Shown here one piece after another: positions 1-9,137 of a stretch of DNA of 64,000 nucleotides. A model generated the notes under the pieces. It saw only the letters and a list, made by a program, of their open reading frames with translations. It had not been told where the DNA came from and ran no database searches. This DNA is from Alistipes sp. (lineage in GTDB: Bacteria > Bacteroidota > Bacteroidia > Bacteroidales > Rikenellaceae): the NCBI GenBank assembly GCA_017531305.1, contig JAFXLG010000027.1, forward strand, positions 1 through 64,000, given 5' to 3'. Every line of letters begins with the position of its first letter. Within the stretch, counting starts at the first letter, position 1. Both the position numbers and the translations under genes were made by a program.

Positions 1-805
1 ACAAGGAAAATATCCCTCGCAATGCTCTTATGTTTATCACCCTTCAAATCAACCTCTGCAATAGCCTTAATTTCCGACTCCGTAAGGTAGATATTCTCTA
101 CCTCGGCTGTCAGTACACGAAACTTACGACTCTCAATCAAGCCATTATCGTGCAAACCCTCCTCACGAGCTGCACGCATAATGATTTTAAGCTCTTTAAT
201 GAGGCGACCAATCGTATTTATAGAGTAGTCTTTTGCTGTGAAGTAGGCAACGAAGTCATCGTAAAATTTGAGGTCTATATCGCCAAAGTCATATCGTTTA
301 TGCTTCGCCATGCAGAACTCGTCAAACTGAACAATGAAACCTTTATAGTTTTTTATTGTCGAAAGTCCGTATCGCAACTTATGGATATTAAGACGCTCGC
401 CACTCTCCATCTCTTGTACATATCGGGTGATATAATCCGTTAGCGACTCACGACTACACACACGTTTGCCATTAGCCACACTACGAGGATGATGGAACGA
501 GTAGATAATCTTCTCCAACTTCGTCTTTGTCATTGCGTGTTCCAGGTCTTTGGCAATCTCTCCAAGAATAAAACTTCGCAGCTCCGATAGATTTTTCATT
601 AGTTCTCTTCCCTGCTGCTCGGTGAAATCTTCTACCGCAGTATAGCAACTCTTTACGCTCTGCTTTTTATTGTCCCAAGCATCAGACCAAACCAAATACT
701 GAGTTTCAACATAGGACGAAGTCCGCCTATCTACATTAAAACGAATATAGACTTTTGTTAATACATTCTTGCGTGTTGTCGAGTTTTGTATGCAAAGGTT
801 GCCAT
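1..805 (-). CDS. Tyrosine recombinase/integrase, C-terminus cut by window edge, N-terminus probably frameshifted
   Basis: The minus-strand frame is open from about 845 down to base 1 and encodes a Bacteroidetes-type phage integrase. I read an arm-type DNA-binding segment (KVYIRFNVDRRTSSYVETQY, then VWSDAWD), a SAM-like core-binding segment (YGLSTIKNYKGFIVQFDEF) and the beginning of the catalytic domain (ENIYLTESEIKAIAE, ARDIFLV), where the window ends before the catalytic Arg. The good frame has no ATG before 599. A plausible start ATG at 805 (MATFAYKTRQHAR) lies in another frame and hits TAA at 760-758, so a one-base shift near 760-800 would be needed to join the two. The protein may thus be decayed, wrongly sequenced, or started at a non-ATG codon. 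Such integrases normally sit at the end of an integrative element. The family call is solid; the start is uncertain. Confidence 0.8.
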
Positions 806-845
806 AGCCCGCAATTTTAATTTCTATTGCAAAAAGATTTACATT

Positions 846-1076
846 TCAGACCTCAAAAAGGAAAACATTAACTATCACACGACATTCAATATAAACGGTA
901 TCGCAATAGGTTAAAAAACAGAAGTTTTTTCATTTCAATAAAAAATTGCTATATTTATAGTCTGAAATATTTGTTTTGCTGGGGTGAGGGCATTGCATTT
1001 TGAAGCAAAAATTCACGCTCCACAAGAAAATTTGCCCTCGGAGGAGTAAAAGTAACAATGCTAAATTAAGAAAATC
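846..1076. other. Intergenic region, no clear feature
   Basis: AT-rich spacer between the minus-strand integrase and the plus-strand DUF697 gene. I see no convincing ORF, RNA gene or strong terminator. No full TAnnTTTG promoter box with a spaced TTTG was found, although the DUF697 gene must be transcribed from here. Confidence 0.4.
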
Positions 1077-1991
1077 ATGAGTAAAAAGAGCTTTATAATC
1101 TGCGCTGTTGCCATCATTTTGGTGGTTGTAATATCGTTGGTGGGCAACATCATAACCATAGCCGACAAGGCTTCTCAGATCCATCCTTGGGTAGGGTACG
1201 GATTCTATATCGTATTGGGACTCTTCGTGTTACGCTTTATATTCTACCCTACGCTGCGTTTTCTATGCACGCCTGCGATGCAGGGTGAGCAACGGGATCG
1301 ACTCGAGGAGATGGAGCTTTCGGAGCTAAACCGATACATCTCACGCATGAAGTTGACGCAAGAGGAGAAGGAGCTTTATGCCCAAGCCGAAACACCGCTG
1401 GAGGGTGTGAAAAACGTATTGATATATCGTGACAATGAGGCAAACAAAGTTGTGCGACAAGCTGCCCTCAACGTCTTTATCGTAACGGGTATAAGCCAAA
1501 ACGGATCGCTCGACATAATCACCGCTTTGGGTATCAATCTGCAGATGATAAATCGCGTGGTCAATCTGCGGCACAGCCGCCCTACGCTAACACAACTTTT
1601 TGAGTTATATGTAGTTATCATCTCTTCGGCTCTGATCATCAGCATCACCGACAACATACTTGATGAGATCGACACAAGCGAGATTTTCGGCTCGGTGGCA
1701 GGCGGTCTGGCAAAGACTCTGATCACTTCTTCGATCAACGGCGCAATGAATGCATATCTGACATTGCGCATCGGAAAGATGACCATGCGTTACCTTGAGA
1801 TGGGTAGCAAACGCTTCAAGCAGGAGCGCAAAAAGATTCGCCGCGAGGCTCGCAAGAGTGCCATAAAGGAGGTTCCACTTATCGCCAAGCAGGGTTTGGA
1901 GAGTATTGCTGGGGCAGTCAAGGTATCGGCAACGGAGCGTCTGAGCGACCTGAATCCCTTTAAAAAGAAGCATAAAGAGGAGATAGAGTAA
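1077..1991 (+). CDS. DUF697 (YcjF-like) inner-membrane protein
   Basis: A 304-residue membrane protein. Two hydrophobic segments lie at about residues 5-27 and 40-60, and a further hydrophobic stretch lies at about 170-195. The middle holds the pattern typical of DUF697: VSQ-like TGISQNGSLDIITALGIN followed by a helix reading INRVVNLRHSRPT. The tail from about residue 245 is very basic (RFKQERKKIRREARKS) and probably cytoplasmic. DUF697 proteins have no settled biochemical role; some relatives are joined to GTPase domains, but none is present here. The ATG at 1077 is chosen because the hydrophobic signal-anchor begins directly after it. The next gene starts 25 bases downstream and may be co-transcribed. 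Confidence 0.75.
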   Translation: MSKKSFIICAVAIILVVVISLVGNIITIADKASQIHPWVGYGFYIVLGLFVLRFIFYPTLRFLCTPAMQGEQRDRLEEMELSELNRYISRMKLTQEEKELYAQAETPLEGVKNVLIYRDNEANKVVRQAALNVFIVTGISQNGSLDIITALGINLQMINRVVNLRHSRPTLTQLFELYVVIISSALIISITDNILDEIDTSEIFGSVAGGLAKTLITSSINGAMNAYLTLRIGKMTMRYLEMGSKRFKQERKKIRREARKSAIKEVPLIAKQGLESIAGAVKVSATERLSDLNPFKKKHKEEIE

Positions 1992-2016
1992 CCTTTTGCA
2001 GTGAGCCATTTTCGAC

Positions 2017-2610
2017 ATGGAAAATCAAGAAAACATCACCATCGAGCGACACCCGCTGGAGCCATTTTTGCCTGCAGGGGCAAAGATTCTTATGCTCGGC
2101 AGTTTTCCGCCCAAAAGGGAACGCTGGTCGATGGATTTTTTCTACCCCAATCGTCAAAACGATATGTGGAGAGTGATGGGCTTGCTCTTTGAGCAGGATC
2201 CCCATCACTTCGAGACTTCTGACCGCAAAGCCTTTGACCGTGAGCGCATTACCAGATTTTGCACTCAGCGGGGAATTGCTCTTTACGACACCGCTTGCGA
2301 GGTGAAAAGATTGAAGGATAACGCTTCGGACAAATTTTTGGAGGTGGTGACGCCAACCAACATAACCGCCCTACTTAGTCAACTTGCCGACTGCCAAGCC
2401 ATAGTCACCACAGGTGAAAAGGCATCAACGATCATCGCTCAGATGGCTCAATGCGTAACGCCCAACGTGGGTAGCAAGGTGGATATCACCCTTGCTGGCA
2501 CGAAGTTGCATTTTTGGCGTATGCCCTCGACCTCGAGAGCCTATCCGCTGAAGTTAGAGAAAAAAGCCGACCTCTACCATCAGATGTTCGCAGCGGAAGG
2601 AATTTTATAA
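2017..2610 (+). CDS. Uracil-DNA glycosylase superfamily protein
   Basis: A 197-residue soluble protein of the uracil-DNA glycosylase fold. Residues 28-32 (GSFPP) followed by FFYPNRQNDMWRVM match the N-terminal active-site region of the family-6-like branch (hypoxanthine or G/U mismatch type), where an Asn replaces the catalytic Asp of family 1. Near the C-terminus, MPSTSRA (169-175) corresponds to the minor-groove-reading loop. It should remove deaminated bases during base excision repair. The exact substrate cannot be read from the sequence. The ATG at 2017 is well placed 25 bases after the DUF697 gene. It converges on the ddh gene across a shared hairpin. Confidence 0.75.
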   Translation: MENQENITIERHPLEPFLPAGAKILMLGSFPPKRERWSMDFFYPNRQNDMWRVMGLLFEQDPHHFETSDRKAFDRERITRFCTQRGIALYDTACEVKRLKDNASDKFLEVVTPTNITALLSQLADCQAIVTTGEKASTIIAQMAQCVTPNVGSKVDITLAGTKLHFWRMPSTSRAYPLKLEKKADLYHQMFAAEGIL

Positions 2611-2616
2611 AACAAA

Positions 2617-2646
2617 TAGGGTACTAACAATTGAGTTAGCACCCTA
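2617..2646. terminator. Bidirectional terminator between convergent genes
   Basis: Arms TAGGGTACTAAC and GTTAGCACCCTA pair with one A-C mismatch around a six-base loop. AT-rich flanks follow on both sides. The position between the ends of the convergent glycosylase-like and ddh genes fits termination in both directions. Confidence 0.7.
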
Positions 2647-2679
2647 ATTAATTTGCAGAAGCTCCTGTATTAAAACCGA

Positions 2680-3576
2680 CTACACCAAACGGCGGATAAT
2701 CTGATCGCGATCGCCTGCCAAGAAGTCTATGATCGGAATCTCGATCATGGTGTAGGCACCCGCCTTCTGCTTCAGGATGGCACGCGCTCCAGCAACCAGA
2801 ATCTGGCTTGTCAGAGCAGGGTTATTGATACTCATATTGAACTCAAATCGCTGATTCTGAGTCTTGCCCGACACGCCCTTGCGAACCATATTTACACCAT
2901 GTCCCATATCTAAAAGTGCATTCACACTCTCGACCTTAATCACATGTGTCTCATCGTGTACGAAATAGGCATCGCTCTTGATTGCGGCAGCCACCTGCTC
3001 AAAATCGTAGCCCTCCACCAACTCGATATACACCATACGGCGATGAATTCCCGTACCTACAGGAATAGTCATCGACAAGGCAGCCTTCACACCCTCGATA
3101 GCCTTCACTGCAACGGTATGTCCCATACTCATACCCGAACCGAAGTTGGTATAGGTGATACCCTGAGGGGCGCACACCTCCAAAAGCGCGCGTACCACCG
3201 AATCGCTACCCGGGTCCCAACCTGCCGAGATCAAGGCTGCTGCGCCATGCTCCTTGGCGATAGAGTCCAAACGATTACGAGTATCGGCGATACCGCTGTG
3301 GATATCATAACTATCCACTGTCGAGATACCCAACTTAAGGGCAGCCTCAGCACTCTTCTCGACCAATCGTGATGGGGTACAAAGAATGGCTACATCGACT
3401 CTGCCGAGCTCCTCCAAAGAGCTTACAACAGGATATTTCAGCTCAAGCGAAGAGCCTAACGATGATGCTCGGCGAACAACACCTGCAACCTCAAAATCCT
3501 CGGCAGCCTCCAAAGCCTCGATAACATACTTTCCTATATTGCCGTATCCTACAACGGCAGCTCTAATCTTCTCCAT
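2680..3576 (-). CDS. ddh: meso-Diaminopimelate D-dehydrogenase
   Basis: A 298-residue NADPH-dependent enzyme that reductively aminates tetrahydrodipicolinate to meso-diaminopimelate in one step. This feeds lysine and peptidoglycan synthesis. The N-terminal Rossmann motif VVGYGNIGKYV starts at residue 8. Later segments such as SAGWDPGSDSVVRALLE, FGSGMSMGHTVAVKAIEGV and the C-terminal NMSINNPALTSQ belong to the DAP-binding and dimerization part of this family. The open frame extends nine bases upstream to a TTG, but ATG at 3576 (MEKIRAAV) puts the Rossmann strand at the usual distance and is preferred. Full length. A minus-strand TATCTTTG box lies at 3605-3612, just upstream. Confidence 0.92.
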   Translation of the reverse strand: MEKIRAAVVGYGNIGKYVIEALEAAEDFEVAGVVRRASSLGSSLELKYPVVSSLEELGRVDVAILCTPSRLVEKSAEAALKLGISTVDSYDIHSGIADTRNRLDSIAKEHGAAALISAGWDPGSDSVVRALLEVCAPQGITYTNFGSGMSMGHTVAVKAIEGVKAALSMTIPVGTGIHRRMVYIELVEGYDFEQVAAAIKSDAYFVHDETHVIKVESVNALLDMGHGVNMVRKGVSGKTQNQRFEFNMSINNPALTSQILVAGARAILKQKAGAYTMIEIPIIDFLAGDRDQIIRRLV

Positions 3577-3604
3577 AATCGGCAAACTTTAAAAATAATT
3601 AGTA

Positions 3605-3612
3605 CAAAGATA
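3605..3612 (-). promoter_or_regulatory. Putative -7 box for ddh
   Basis: Reading the minus strand gives TATCTTTG, a match to the Bacteroidetes TAnnTTTG element, 29 bases before the ddh start codon. A clear -33 TTTG is not seen, so this is a weaker call. Confidence 0.45.
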
Positions 3613-3710
3613 ATGGCTTTTTAATGGTATTTGTCACCGCAAGTTTGTTTTTTTTAGTCCCAAACCATAAAAAAAGAGAATTTTTATTAATTATTCATCC
3701 TTTTTCACAC

Positions 3711-3741
3711 TTGCAACAATCATAGAAATGTATTATTTTTG
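3711..3741 (+). promoter_or_regulatory. Bacteroidetes-type promoter for the alcohol dehydrogenase
   Basis: TTG at 3711-3713, a 20-base spacer and TATTTTTG at 3734-3741 fit the TTTG/TAnnTTTG housekeeping promoter pattern. The start codon follows 30 bases downstream. Confidence 0.65.
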
Positions 3742-3770
3742 AAGTTAATAAACCTAAAAACATTTTCGAC

Positions 3771-4940
3771 ATGAATAATTTTGTATATGACATTCCTACA
3801 AAGGTCTATTTCGGAGAGAATCAGCTTGGCAATCTGGGCAAAGAGCTAAGTCAGTTCGGCAAACGAGTGCTGCTCACATACGGTGGCGGATCAATCAAGA
3901 AGATCGGTCTGTATGACGCTGTGGTAGCGGAGATCAAGAAGGCTGGATTGGAGCTTTACGAACTTTCGGGCATCGAGCCTAACCCACGTATCGACTCAGT
4001 TCGCAAGGGCGCGCAGATGTGCAAGGATCACAATATTGATGTGTTGCTGGCTGTTGGTGGCGGCTCTACAATTGACGCTACCAAGTTTATGGCTGCTGGC
4101 GCGTGCGTGGATCACGATGCATGGGATTTTCTGAGCGAGAAATGGGCGCCAATCGAGAAGGCATTGCCAATCGTAAGCATCCTCACACTCTCGGCAACAG
4201 GCTCTGAGATGGATACCGCTGCGGTAATCTCTAACCTCGAGACTACCGAGAAGATCGGACGTATGGATCGTGAGCTTCTGCCAAGAGTATCGTTCCTCGA
4301 TCCTACCAACACCTTCACCGTAAGTCCTTATCAGACAGCTTGCGGCTCAGCAGATATCATTTCACACATCTTGGAGGTATATTTCAACGAGGAGAATGAC
4401 CTCTACATGCTCGACTGCTTTATGGAGGGTATGCTCAAAACGGTAATCAAATATGCCCCTGTGGCGATGCGCGAGCCAGAGAATTACGAGGCACGTGCCA
4501 ACTTGATGTGGACTTCATCGTGGGCTATCAACGGATTTATCACCGCTGGCAAACGCCACGCTTGGAGCTGCCACCCTATGGAGCATGAGCTATCGGCATT
4601 CTACGACATCACTCACGGTTTGGGCTTGGCAATTCTGACTCCACGCTGGATGGAATATTGCTTGGATGAGAGCAGCGTAGATAAATATGTGCAGTTTGCC
4701 ACTAACGTATTTGGCGTGGAGCCTTCACAGGATAAGATGGCAACCGCCAAGAAGGGTATCGAGTTGCTCGCTAAGTTCTTCTTCGAGACTTTGGGCTTGA
4801 AGAGCAACTTTACCGATGTAGGTATCAAGGCTGAGGACTTCCCTGAGATGGCACGCAAGGCTTGTTGCGGTGGCGTGATCAAGGGATTCAAGCCTTTGGC
4901 ACAGGCAGACATCGAGAAGATCTATGAGATGTGCTTGTAG
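3771..4940 (+). CDS. Iron-containing alcohol dehydrogenase (butanol dehydrogenase/YqhD type)
   Basis: A 389-residue group III, metal-dependent alcohol dehydrogenase that interconverts aldehydes and alcohols with NAD(P)H in the cytoplasm. The dinucleotide-binding loop GGGSTIDATK is near residue 97. The metal ligands expected in this family are present: Asp195 and His199 in SADIISHILE, His268 in HPMEHELSAF and His282 in ITHGLGLA. The length is normal for the family. It stands alone, with its own promoter upstream and a strong hairpin downstream. The substrate is unknown; reduction of short-chain or reactive aldehydes is the usual role. Which cofactor it prefers cannot be decided from what I see. 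Confidence 0.9.
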   Translation: MNNFVYDIPTKVYFGENQLGNLGKELSQFGKRVLLTYGGGSIKKIGLYDAVVAEIKKAGLELYELSGIEPNPRIDSVRKGAQMCKDHNIDVLLAVGGGSTIDATKFMAAGACVDHDAWDFLSEKWAPIEKALPIVSILTLSATGSEMDTAAVISNLETTEKIGRMDRELLPRVSFLDPTNTFTVSPYQTACGSADIISHILEVYFNEENDLYMLDCFMEGMLKTVIKYAPVAMREPENYEARANLMWTSSWAINGFITAGKRHAWSCHPMEHELSAFYDITHGLGLAILTPRWMEYCLDESSVDKYVQFATNVFGVEPSQDKMATAKKGIELLAKFFFETLGLKSNFTDVGIKAEDFPEMARKACCGGVIKGFKPLAQADIEKIYEMCL

Positions 4941-4972
4941 AGAATCTGATTTCTTAAATTAAGCTATTGATT

Positions 4973-5004
4973 GAGGGTGTCAGACAGGTGATCTTGACAC
5001 CCTC
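4973..5004 (+). terminator. Terminator after the alcohol dehydrogenase
   Basis: Perfect ten-base arms GAGGGTGTCA and TGACACCCTC are separated by a 12-base loop and followed by ATTTGG. It lies 33 bases after the alcohol dehydrogenase stop codon. Confidence 0.7.
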
Positions 5005-5066
5005 ATTTGGCTAAGCGAAGAGAATTCACCACCTTAGCCACCAAAGAACAATCAAACCAAAATCGC

Positions 5067-6305
5067 ATGGAGGCAATAAGTCGTATTTTCAGAGAATGGG
5101 TAGATAAAATCCTCGTTGACACGGGGTTGGCTAATGATCTGGGGGCAGGATTCGGCAGATGGGTTATACTGCTCATTATAATCATCTTTGCCCTGATCAT
5201 CGACCTTATCATACGCAACGGCGTGACGCATCTTTTGCATCAGATCGTAAGACGAACAAAAGCTACGTGGGATGATCATCTCTTCGACAAAAAGGTGATT
5301 CGCCGATTGTGTAACTTTATCCCGCCAACGATAATCTACACACTCCTGCCCTTGGCATTCTCATCGACTGACGGCAGCAATGACGGCATGCACATTATCA
5401 TGCAGCGAGCCGTTGAGATCTATCTGGTCATCACATGCATAGGTTTTGTCAACATCTTGCTCAAGGTATGCTTCGAAATCGCCGAGCAGCACCCCGCATG
5501 GCAAGGCAAGCCTATCAAGGGCTTGATGCAGACGGGGCAGGGAATAGTAATCGGCATAGGCGCGATACTTATTATCTCCATTCTGATAAACAAATCGCCC
5601 ACGCTGCTACTTACGGGTTTGGGTGCTTCGGCAGCCGTATTGATGCTCATCTTCAAGGACAGTATCTTGGGTTTGGTGGCGGGTGTGCAACTCTCTGCCA
5701 ACAATATGCTCAAGGTGGGAGATTGGATCTCGTTGCCAAAACACGAGGTGGATGGCGAGGTGGAGGAGGTATCGCTCACCACAATCAAGGTCAGAGCATG
5801 GGATAAAACCCTGCAGACGCTACCGCCCTATCTCTTGATCAGCGAGCCATTTAGCAATTGGCAGGCGATGCGACTTACGGGAGGCAGACGCATAAAACGT
5901 TCGCTCAACATCGACATGACACAGATCCGTTTTGCCGATGAGAAGATGATCCTTTCGCTCAAGCAGAACGATGTTACGCGCCCACTGATTGAGCAGATTT
6001 CGACTCTTTCGGCTGAGGGTGCCACACTCACCAATCTGGATCTTTTCATGCGCTGCATTGACCTCTACATAAAGCAGCACCCAAGAGTAAACCACTCGAT
6101 GATCAGCATGGTGCGTCAGCTGCAGCCATCCGAATGGGGACTCCCGATAGAGATCTACTGCTTCTCGGCAGATGTGAATTGGATTCCGTATGAGAATCTG
6201 CAGACTGAGATCATATCGTTTGTAGTTGCCATCGCTCCGCTTTTCGACCTGAGCATGTATCAAGCACCATCGAGCATGGATCTAAAGGGCAAAAAGATGG
6301 TGTAA
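5067..6305 (+). CDS. MscS-family mechanosensitive channel (YbdG-like)
   Basis: A 412-residue membrane protein of the small-conductance mechanosensitive channel family, expected to open under membrane tension during hypo-osmotic shock. Several transmembrane helices fill the first half. The pore-lining helix and beta domain are recognisable as LLTGLGASAAVLMLIFKDSI, then LGLVAGVQLSANNMLKVGDW near residues 190-230. The downstream PPYLLISEPFSNWQAM and GGRRIKRSLNI resemble the YbdG/MscM subgroup. The open frame starts at a TTG (5007), but that codon sits inside the preceding terminator region, so ATG 5067 is chosen. The gene ends against a long perfect hairpin. Confidence 0.85.
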   Translation: MEAISRIFREWVDKILVDTGLANDLGAGFGRWVILLIIIIFALIIDLIIRNGVTHLLHQIVRRTKATWDDHLFDKKVIRRLCNFIPPTIIYTLLPLAFSSTDGSNDGMHIIMQRAVEIYLVITCIGFVNILLKVCFEIAEQHPAWQGKPIKGLMQTGQGIVIGIGAILIISILINKSPTLLLTGLGASAAVLMLIFKDSILGLVAGVQLSANNMLKVGDWISLPKHEVDGEVEEVSLTTIKVRAWDKTLQTLPPYLLISEPFSNWQAMRLTGGRRIKRSLNIDMTQIRFADEKMILSLKQNDVTRPLIEQISTLSAEGATLTNLDLFMRCIDLYIKQHPRVNHSMISMVRQLQPSEWGLPIEIYCFSADVNWIPYENLQTEIISFVVAIAPLFDLSMYQAPSSMDLKGKKMV

Positions 6306-6320
6306 GAGAGCGACATCATC

Positions 6321-6364
6321 AAACATAATACCCCATCTTCAGCAGAAGATGGGGTATTATGTTT
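6321..6364. terminator. Bidirectional terminator with a perfect 20-bp stem
   Basis: The arms AAACATAATACCCC... and its exact complement pair over 20 bases around the tetraloop AGCA. A-rich and T-rich ends serve both directions. It lies between the convergent mscS-like and GH43 genes. Confidence 0.85.
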
Positions 6365-6377
6365 GGATATAGCTACT

Positions 6378-7349
6378 CTATTTAGTCTCAGTACCTTCTA
6401 TGGTGAGGATACGTCCCTCCTCGTCATACTCCAACTCCACGACCTTCAACGAGCGCAACCATGTGGTACCGCCCGAAGGGACTGAATCGTGGTGGAAAAG
6501 ATACCATTTGCCCTTGTATTCCACAATGGAGTGGTGAGTGGTCCAGCCCACGACTGGAGTAAGAATCACGCCCTGATAGGTGAATGGTCCGTATGGATTA
6601 TCGCCTATGGCATAGCACAACATATGGGTATCGCCTGTCGAGTAACTGAAGTAATACTTGCCATTATATTTATGCATCCACGATGCCTCGAAGAAGCGAT
6701 GCGGATCGTCTGCCTTTAAAGGATTGCCCTCCCCATCGAGAATCACCACCGCGCGTGGCTCCTCCGAGAACTGCTTCATATCATCACTTAGACGCACCAC
6801 GCGGGCTGGGATAGAGATCTCATCACCCTGAGGCAGATATGCCGACTCAAGAGCTTTATTATCCTTATAGCGTTGCAACTGTCCACCCCACAATCCACCG
6901 AAATAGAGATAGTATGCTCCATCCTCCTCGAAAACGGCAGGGTCTATGCTATAACTGCCTCGGATAGGATCCGCCTCTGGGATGAAAGGACCATAGGGCT
7001 TATCACTTGTGGCAACACCCAAGCGGAAGGTGTCGTTCTTATCCTTCATAGGGAAATACATATAATATGTACCATCCTTATACGCCACATCGTTATCCCA
7101 CAACTGACGACCAGCCCATGGAATTTGCTCCACACTCAGCACTACACCATGATCTGTCAGAGTGCCGTTCTCGATATCCTCGCATGAGAAGACATGATAA
7201 TCCTTCATATTGAAGTGATCGCCATTGTCATTCTCCTCGATACCCGAATCCCAATCGTGCGAAGGGTAGATATAGAGTTTGCCATCGAAAATATGCACTG
7301 AAGGATCTGCCATATAATCCTCGGGAACGATATATTTTGGAGTTTTCAT
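6378..7349 (-). CDS. Glycoside hydrolase family 43, probable cytoplasmic beta-xylosidase/arabinofuranosidase
   Basis: A 323-residue five-bladed beta-propeller glycosidase of GH43. The three expected acidic sites can be seen: Asp in ADPSVHIFDGKLYIYPSHD (base, residues about 15-33), Asp in YSIDPAVFEEDGAYYLYFGG (pKa modulator) and Glu in FFEASWMHKYNGKYYFSYST (acid). There is no signal peptide, so it acts in the cytoplasm on oligosaccharides brought in by the transporter encoded just upstream (21-base gap). Together with xylA and xylB this suggests release of xylose (or arabinose) from short xylo-oligosaccharides. Family assignment is secure; exact linkage is inferred from context. Confidence 0.85.
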   Translation of the reverse strand: MKTPKYIVPEDYMADPSVHIFDGKLYIYPSHDWDSGIEENDNGDHFNMKDYHVFSCEDIENGTLTDHGVVLSVEQIPWAGRQLWDNDVAYKDGTYYMYFPMKDKNDTFRLGVATSDKPYGPFIPEADPIRGSYSIDPAVFEEDGAYYLYFGGLWGGQLQRYKDNKALESAYLPQGDEISIPARVVRLSDDMKQFSEEPRAVVILDGEGNPLKADDPHRFFEASWMHKYNGKYYFSYSTGDTHMLCYAIGDNPYGPFTYQGVILTPVVGWTTHHSIVEYKGKWYLFHHDSVPSGGTTWLRSLKVVELEYDEEGRILTIEGTETK

Positions 7350-7370
7350 GATTCTAATGTTTTAATAGTT

Positions 7371-8864
7371 TTATCTTCCATCTTCTGCGCGGCGAAGCTC
7401 CAGCTCAGCCTGCATCTTCTCATTAAACTGCTTGGTAATAGGATAGAACAACAGAGCAATCACTCCCACGAAGAATGTAGCGGCAGGGATCAAGCTCGAT
7501 GAGAGCTGGATGCCGAGGATCGCACTCTCGCTCTGCGCAACACCTGCTCCCGACTCATATCCGAAGCCCGACAAGAGGAAGCCCAAGATAGCTCCACCCA
7601 CGCCCAAACCTGCCTTCAGGGCAAACACCACGCCCGCAAAGACAAATCCCGTAGCACGGCGATAGCTCACATACTCCATATGGTCTGCCACATCGGCAAT
7701 CATAGCCCACAACATCGGCACGGTAGGAGCATAAGCCAAACTCTTGAGGAAGTTCAGCACGAACATAGTCTCGATGTCGGCTCTGCCAGGGAAGTAGAAC
7801 ATGGCGGTGAAGATAGCAGTAAGGCTCAAGCAGACGATAAAGACGCGCTTCTTGCCATACTTGTTTGCCAGATAGCTCGAAAGCAGAATCACACCAAAGA
7901 ACTGCACCAAAGCTCCCAACATATTGAATACACCGAAGCCCACCATGTAGGCTTGATCGGGACTCGACACAATCAGACCAAAGGCGTTGAGAATCCAATA
8001 ACCCACGCCATCGCCTGCACCAGCATATACCAATCCAAGATTATCCAAGAATTTGTATAGTGCATCGGAATCCACATAGTTTTCGAAGTAGTAGTTCATG
8101 GCACTTCCCCACATCGCCAAAGTGGTAAAGAGGAAGAGCGTCAAGACAAACATCGAACGCCAAGAAATACTACTGAATACCTCCTTGATATCCCTCTTTA
8201 GGTCGCTCTTCTGACCCGCAGGCGGAGTAATACGCTCTCGGGTAGTAAAGAAGGTGATGACAAGAAAGACAAATCCGATGGCAGCAAAGAGCGAGATGGT
8301 TGATAACCAACCTTGGGCAGCATCTCCTCCATCCGAGAATTTATTCACCAGCGGCAAGGTCAATCCCTGAACTACAAACTGAGCGATGGTAGATGCCACA
8401 AAACGGATCGAAGTGATACTATTGCGTTCCTTGATATCGCCCGACATCACGCCTCCGAGCGAAGCGTAAGGGGTATTATTGAAGGAGTAGAGGGTCATAA
8501 GGAGCGTATATGAGATGGTTGCATATACCGCCACCAACGCCTTCTGTTCGATGCCAGGGTTGTAGAACGCAAGAATGTAGAATACCATAAATGGCAGAGC
8601 TGTCCACAACACCCATGGACGATATTTACCCCAACGCGTGTTGGTTCTATCGGAAAGGATACCCACCGTAGGGTCAACAAAAGCATCGACAATACGCGCT
8701 ATGAGCATTACCGTACCAGCGATGGCTCCCTCCAATCCAAAAATATCGGTATAAAACTTCGTCTGATAGATCATCATCATCTGGAAAACCAGATTTGCCG
8801 ATCCATCACCAAGGCTATAGCCTATCTTCTCCCACAGGGATACTCTTTGTGATGCGATTCTCAT
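7371..8864 (-). CDS. GPH-family sugar:cation symporter (xylose/xyloside importer)
   Basis: A 497-residue polytopic membrane protein of the glycoside-pentoside-hexuronide symporter family within the major facilitator superfamily. The N-terminus reads KIGYSLGDGSANLVFQMMM, typical of YicJ/XynB/MelB-like carriers, and the loop DPTVGILSDRTNTRWGKYRP is the conserved loop 2-3 signature. About 12 hydrophobic helices follow. It should bring xylose or short xylosides across the inner membrane, driven by H+ or Na+. It sits between xylA and the GH43 gene on the same strand. A repeat and hairpin separate it from xylA, so it may have its own transcript or be attenuated. Confidence 0.85.
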   Translation of the reverse strand: MRIASQRVSLWEKIGYSLGDGSANLVFQMMMIYQTKFYTDIFGLEGAIAGTVMLIARIVDAFVDPTVGILSDRTNTRWGKYRPWVLWTALPFMVFYILAFYNPGIEQKALVAVYATISYTLLMTLYSFNNTPYASLGGVMSGDIKERNSITSIRFVASTIAQFVVQGLTLPLVNKFSDGGDAAQGWLSTISLFAAIGFVFLVITFFTTRERITPPAGQKSDLKRDIKEVFSSISWRSMFVLTLFLFTTLAMWGSAMNYYFENYVDSDALYKFLDNLGLVYAGAGDGVGYWILNAFGLIVSSPDQAYMVGFGVFNMLGALVQFFGVILLSSYLANKYGKKRVFIVCLSLTAIFTAMFYFPGRADIETMFVLNFLKSLAYAPTVPMLWAMIADVADHMEYVSYRRATGFVFAGVVFALKAGLGVGGAILGFLLSGFGYESGAGVAQSESAILGIQLSSSLIPAATFFVGVIALLFYPITKQFNEKMQAELELRRAEDGR

Positions 8865-8910
8865 TGAATTGAGTAGATGAAAGTTCTTGCTTGCATAATT
8901 TACACCGACA

Positions 8911-8942
8911 GAGGGTGTCTAACACAAGATGTTAGCACCCTC
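8911..8942. terminator. Hairpin between xylA and the symporter gene
   Basis: GAGGGTGTCTAAC pairs with GTTAGCACCCTC, with one bulged base and a seven-base loop. No clear U-tract follows on the minus strand, so it may attenuate or protect RNA rather than fully terminate. Confidence 0.5.
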
Positions 8943-8990
8943 TTCGGGTAATACGGTGTTTTGATAAATCTAATAAGATCCATTTTCAAT

Positions 8991-9094
8991 GTCATTCCAC
9001 ATCACGAACCCAGAGTGAGTGATGATTGGAATCTCTACCCTAAAATTTAATAGTTAGAGACTCTAATCCTCACCTAAAGGCTCGGTGGAGTGAC
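8991..9094. repeat. Nested-palindrome repeat, copy 1
   Basis: Two inverted units face each other. The left unit begins GTCATTCCAC and ends GATTGGAATCTCTAC. The right unit reads GTTAGAGACTCTAATC ... GGTGGAGTGAC. Inside the left unit ATCAC pairs with GTGAT. The same architecture occurs at 14163, 42105, 42468, 45427, 53019 and 59275. It fills most of the gap between xylA and the symporter gene. Confidence 0.8.
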
Positions 9095-9137
9095 GTTTAA
9101 GACCAAAGAATCCCCAAAATCACCTTGTTTGACAACT

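Noticed and set aside
30..443. Plus-strand ORF of 137 codons at the left edge
   Set aside because: It runs antisense to a clear integrase frame and has no recognisable domain.
845..1076. tRNA attachment site for the integrase element
   Set aside because: No tRNA-like cloverleaf or direct repeat could be recognised.
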